Of a stretch of DNA of 7,493 bases, positions 5,260 through 7,493 are shown piece after piece; within the stretch, counting starts at the first letter, position 1, and every line of letters begins with the position of its first letter. The translations under genes were made by a program, and so were the position numbers. Location: the NCBI GenBank assembly GCA_020859965.1, contig JAJBVF010000207.1:1-7493 (forward strand), read 5' to 3'. This DNA comes from Clostridiales bacterium. GTDB taxonomy: Bacteria > Bacillota > Clostridia > Lachnospirales > Lachnospiraceae. Under the pieces are notes generated by a model, which was not told the DNA's origin, did not search any database, and saw nothing but the letters and a program-made list of their open reading frames with translations.

Positions 5260-6231
5260 TCACACATTGTGGCAGGCCACCCAATGGTTTTCGCTGACCT
5301 TTTTCAATTCCGGCTTCTGCTCTTCGCAGATTTTTTTGCACTGCGTACATCTGGTTCGGAACGGGCAGCCGGACGGCGGATTGATCGGGGACGGCACATC
5401 ACCCTGCAAAATGATCCGATGACTGTTCCGGTTTTTCTCCGGATCCGCGATCGGTACCGCGCTCATCAGACACTGCGTATAGGGATGCAGCATATGGTCA
5501 TACAGTTCATCTACCTGCGCGTATTCGATCATCGCCCCCAGATACATCACACCCACCTGATGGCTGATGTGGCGCACCATGGAAAGATCATGGCTGATAA
5601 ACAGATAGGTAAAATGGTATTTTTCCTGTAACTCTTCCAGTATATTGATGACCTGCGCCTGAATAGACACATCCAAAGCGGAGATCGGCTCGTCACAAAC
5701 GATAAATTCCGGATTCGCCGCAAGCGCTCTGGCAATGCCGATGCGTTGCCGCTGTCCGCCGGAAAACTCATGCGGATAACGGCCGAGGTGATCCGATTTC
5801 AGGCCAACCATCTCAATCATCTCATTCACCGGGTCATCTGCGTCCTTGCCTTGCTTAATATGCAGAGACGTCAGCGGCTCTTTTATGATCGCTCCGATCG
5901 TTTTTCTTGGATCCAGACTGGTATAGGGATCCTGAAAGATCATCTGCATTTTTTTGCGGTAGGGAAGCATCTCCTTATCATTCAGCCGGCTGATGTCCGT
6001 ACCGTCGAAGAAAATCTTTCCGCCCTCCCCGATATCATACAGACGCAGCAGTGAACGGCCAACTGTCGTCTTGCCGCAGCCGCTCTCCCCCACCAGACCC
6101 ATAGTCGTCCCCTCTTCAATCGAAAAGCTGACGCCGTCTACGGCTTTCAGGTATTGTTTTTTCTGAAACAGTTTGCCCTTGAGCGGAAACTGCACGCTCA
6201 GATTCTGAGCCTTTATACATATCTTACTCAT
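5260..6231 (-). CDS. oppF: Oligopeptide ABC transporter ATP-binding protein OppF
   Basis: Second ATPase of a peptide importer, 323 residues, working at the inner face of the membrane with OppD and the two permeases. Visible motifs are Walker A GESGCGKT (48-55), Q-loop Gln100 in IFQDPYTSLDPR, ABC signature SGGQRQR (157-163), Walker B FIVCDE (176-181) and the switch His214 in SHD. The C-terminal oligopeptide-transporter extension (HPYTQCLMSAVP, 249-260, to the end) carries four cysteines, C289, C295, C302 and C320. Their C-x5-C-x6-C-x17-C spacing matches the iron-sulfur-binding motif described in DppD/DppF proteins; C298 is an extra one. The N-terminal insert KGKLFQKKQYLKAVDGVSF (18-36) is typical of OppF rather than OppD. 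Its ATG overlaps the oppD stop (ATGA), implying translational coupling. An Opp rather than Dpp name rests on the OppA-like partner. Confidence 0.93.
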   Translation of the reverse strand: MSKICIKAQNLSVQFPLKGKLFQKKQYLKAVDGVSFSIEEGTTMGLVGESGCGKTTVGRSLLRLYDIGEGGKIFFDGTDISRLNDKEMLPYRKKMQMIFQDPYTSLDPRKTIGAIIKEPLTSLHIKQGKDADDPVNEMIEMVGLKSDHLGRYPHEFSGGQRQRIGIARALAANPEFIVCDEPISALDVSIQAQVINILEELQEKYHFTYLFISHDLSMVRHISHQVGVMYLGAMIEYAQVDELYDHMLHPYTQCLMSAVPIADPEKNRNSHRIILQGDVPSPINPPSGCPFRTRCTQCKKICEEQKPELKKVSENHWVACHNV

Positions 6232-7259
6232 ACCAGCTTCACACTCCCTCTCTTCGCTTTAACAGACGGATGATGAAGCCAGCAACAGCTGTAATGATTC
6301 TCATCCAATGTGTACGCGGGCGGCATCTCCTTCGCGCACAGCTTCATCGCGTATTTGCAGCGCGCGGCAAACGGACATCCCACAGGCGGGTTCAGAAGAT
6401 CCGGCGGCGTCCCGTTGATCGGCATCAGCCTGCTCCCATCTCCTTTGGGAATCGATTCGAGCAATCCGGCTGTATAGGGATGTGCCGTACGGTAAAAAAT
6501 ATCGTCAATCTGTCCTTCCTCCACGATCAGGCCGCCGTACATCACAATCACACGGCTGCAAAGGGAAGAGATCACTCCCAGATCATGGCTGATCAGAATG
6601 ACTGCCATCCCGTACTGTTCCTTCATCTGTTTCATCAGATCCAGAATCTGTGCCTGCACCGTCACATCCAGCGCCGTCGTTGGCTCATCCGCGATCAGCA
6701 GCTTCGGGCTGCAGCTCATGGCAATCGCGATCATGACCCTTTGCCGCAGTCCGCCGGAAAGCTCATGCGGATACTGCTTCAGTCTGCTCTCCGGACTCGG
6801 AATACCAACAGTCTCAAGCATCTGAAGCGCTTTCTCTCTCGCCTGCTGTTTATTCAATCCAAGGTGGCGCATCAGCGGATCCCGCATCTGCTGCTCGATC
6901 GTAAACACCGGATTCAGACTGGTCATCGGATCCTGAAAAATCATGGCAATTTCCTTGCCATTCAGTTTCCGCATCTCTTTTGTGGAAAACTTCGATATAT
7001 CATTGCCGTCAAAGAGAATCTCTTCTGCCTCCAGCCTGGCATTGTCATCCAGCAAATGCAGAATGGAGAGCATGGAAACGCTCTTTCCGCAGCCGCTCTC
7101 GCCCACAATTCCAATGCTTTCGCCCTCACTTACATAAAAGCTCGTGCCGCGCACAGCCTGCACATCCCCGGACATCGTATGAAAAGTCGTCCGGAGATTT
7201 TTTACCTCCAGAAGCTTTGCGGACTGTCCGTTTGTCTGTAATTTTTCTTTTTCACTCAT
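6228..7259 (-). CDS. oppD: Oligopeptide ABC transporter ATP-binding protein OppD
   Basis: First ATPase of the peptide importer, 343 residues (usual size). Motifs are Walker A GESGCGKS (53-60), Q-loop Gln109 in IFQDPMTSLNP, signature LSGGLRQR (167-174), Walker B LLIADE (187-192) and switch His225 in SHD. LSGGLRQR with a leucine is the normal OppD/DppD form. The C-terminal extension contains AHPYTAGLLESIP (259-271) and cysteines C295, C301, C308 and C325 in C-x5-C-x6-C-x16-C order, matching the DppD-type iron-sulfur motif. A 12-residue hydrophilic N-terminal extension precedes the domain. GGAG lies about 11 nt before the ATG at 7259. The gene overlaps oppF by 4 nt but is separated from the upstream permease by 136 nt, wider than is common in opp operons. 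Confidence 0.93.
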   Translation of the reverse strand: MSEKEKLQTNGQSAKLLEVKNLRTTFHTMSGDVQAVRGTSFYVSEGESIGIVGESGCGKSVSMLSILHLLDDNARLEAEEILFDGNDISKFSTKEMRKLNGKEIAMIFQDPMTSLNPVFTIEQQMRDPLMRHLGLNKQQAREKALQMLETVGIPSPESRLKQYPHELSGGLRQRVMIAIAMSCSPKLLIADEPTTALDVTVQAQILDLMKQMKEQYGMAVILISHDLGVISSLCSRVIVMYGGLIVEEGQIDDIFYRTAHPYTAGLLESIPKGDGSRLMPINGTPPDLLNPPVGCPFAARCKYAMKLCAKEMPPAYTLDENHYSCCWLHHPSVKAKRGSVKLV

Positions 7260-7291
7260 GGTTGTCTATTCTCCAAAGTTATCGCAAATGA

Positions 7292-7311
7292 CGCAGGCCT
7301 TTTTACCTGCG
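7292..7311. other. Hairpin in the oppC-oppD gap
   Basis: CGCAGG (7292-7297) and CCTGCG (7306-7311) form a perfect 6-bp stem around an 8-nt loop, about 20 nt before the oppD Shine-Dalgarno site on the minus strand. No T-run follows on either strand, so it is not a standard terminator. It may be an mRNA processing or stability element. Confidence 0.35.
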
Positions 7312-7395
7312 CCCAAACGCCAGCCAAAAGATTTCGTACCGCGTCACCGCACAGAACCAAAGTATGCCCCACACACTCGCATCTTCCATATTTCC

Positions 7396-7493
7396 TCAGG
7401 GAGCACACTTTGCAGAATCCGGATGCGCGGAGTATTGATTGTTGATCCTCGGATCCCGCGCGTCCCGCAGCCCGTAACCGATAAACTGCCGCG
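7396..7493 (-). CDS. oppC: Oligopeptide ABC transporter permease OppC-type (C-terminal fragment, start off right edge)
   Basis: Only the last 31 full codons and the TGA stop (7398-7396) are in the window. The residues FIGYGLRDARDPRINN near the left of the fragment match the conserved cytoplasmic C-terminus of DppC/OppC-type inner-membrane permeases, where a GxGLRDAxDPR motif closes the protein. It is followed here by a tail of about 15 residues (to ...SAKCAP), somewhat longer than the family commonly has. Its position directly upstream of oppD on the same strand fits the usual oppB-oppC-oppD-oppF order. No transmembrane segment is visible in this short piece, so the call rests on the terminal motif and context. 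Confidence 0.75.
   Translation of the reverse strand, partial: RQFIGYGLRDARDPRINNQYSAHPDSAKCAP

Noticed and set aside
4980..5267. Minus-strand frame of 95 codons spanning the oppF-oppA gap
   Set aside because: It overlaps the oppA signal-peptide region out of frame and has no own start signal or recognisable product.
6270..7241. Plus-strand frame of 323 codons opposite oppD
   Set aside because: Histidine/arginine/glutamine-rich composition typical of an antisense shadow; oppD has every ATPase motif.

Overview
The window looks like a chromosomal piece of a Gram-positive Clostridia-type bacterium (Firmicutes, possibly Lachnospiraceae). The reasons are the strong purine-rich Shine-Dalgarno sites (AAGGAG, GGAGG, AAGGGG), a lipoprotein-type solute-binding protein, a base composition that looks close to half G+C by eye, and gene types typical of gut clostridia. 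The family placement is an inference; no rRNA, tRNA, CRISPR array or insertion sequence is visible.

Left part (1-1860): a divergent pair. On the minus strand, running off the left edge, is the N-terminal part of a lipoprotein solute-binding protein of the SsuA/TauA/NMT1-like type. On the plus strand is a LacI-family repressor (754-1860). Between them lie a good minus-strand promoter and a LacI-type operator. A second, nearly perfect PurR-like operator sits inside the first codons of the binding-protein gene, 119 bp from the first, centre to centre. This suggests local repression, possibly by looping, of the transporter by the neighbouring repressor. The repressor itself carries a 9-bp tandem repeat in its effector domain.

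Middle (1861-2163): about 300 bases without an intact gene. It holds a diverged ~42-bp tandem duplication that starts inside the repressor's last codons, a GC-rich terminator oriented for the minus strand, a short alanine/charged-rich coding remnant, and a perfect 10-bp hairpin.

Right part (2164-7493): a minus-strand peptide-transport cluster. In order of transcription it is the end of an OppC-type permease (partial at the right edge), the ATPases OppD and OppF (4-base overlap), an OppA-type peptide-binding protein, a strong bidirectional terminator, a serine peptidase of the S66 (LD-carboxypeptidase/MccF-like) family, and a 71-residue very acidic helical protein of unknown function. The Opp proteins would import peptides. 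The S66 enzyme would trim them in the cytoplasm, with murein tetrapeptides as the natural guess and peptide-antibiotic detoxification as the alternative. The OppA protein has a plain signal peptide without a lipobox, unlike the other binding protein in the window.

Most of this is recognisable biology. The points most worth checking are the paired operators, the repeats in and after the repressor gene, the unlipidated OppA, and the small acidic protein attached to the peptidase.
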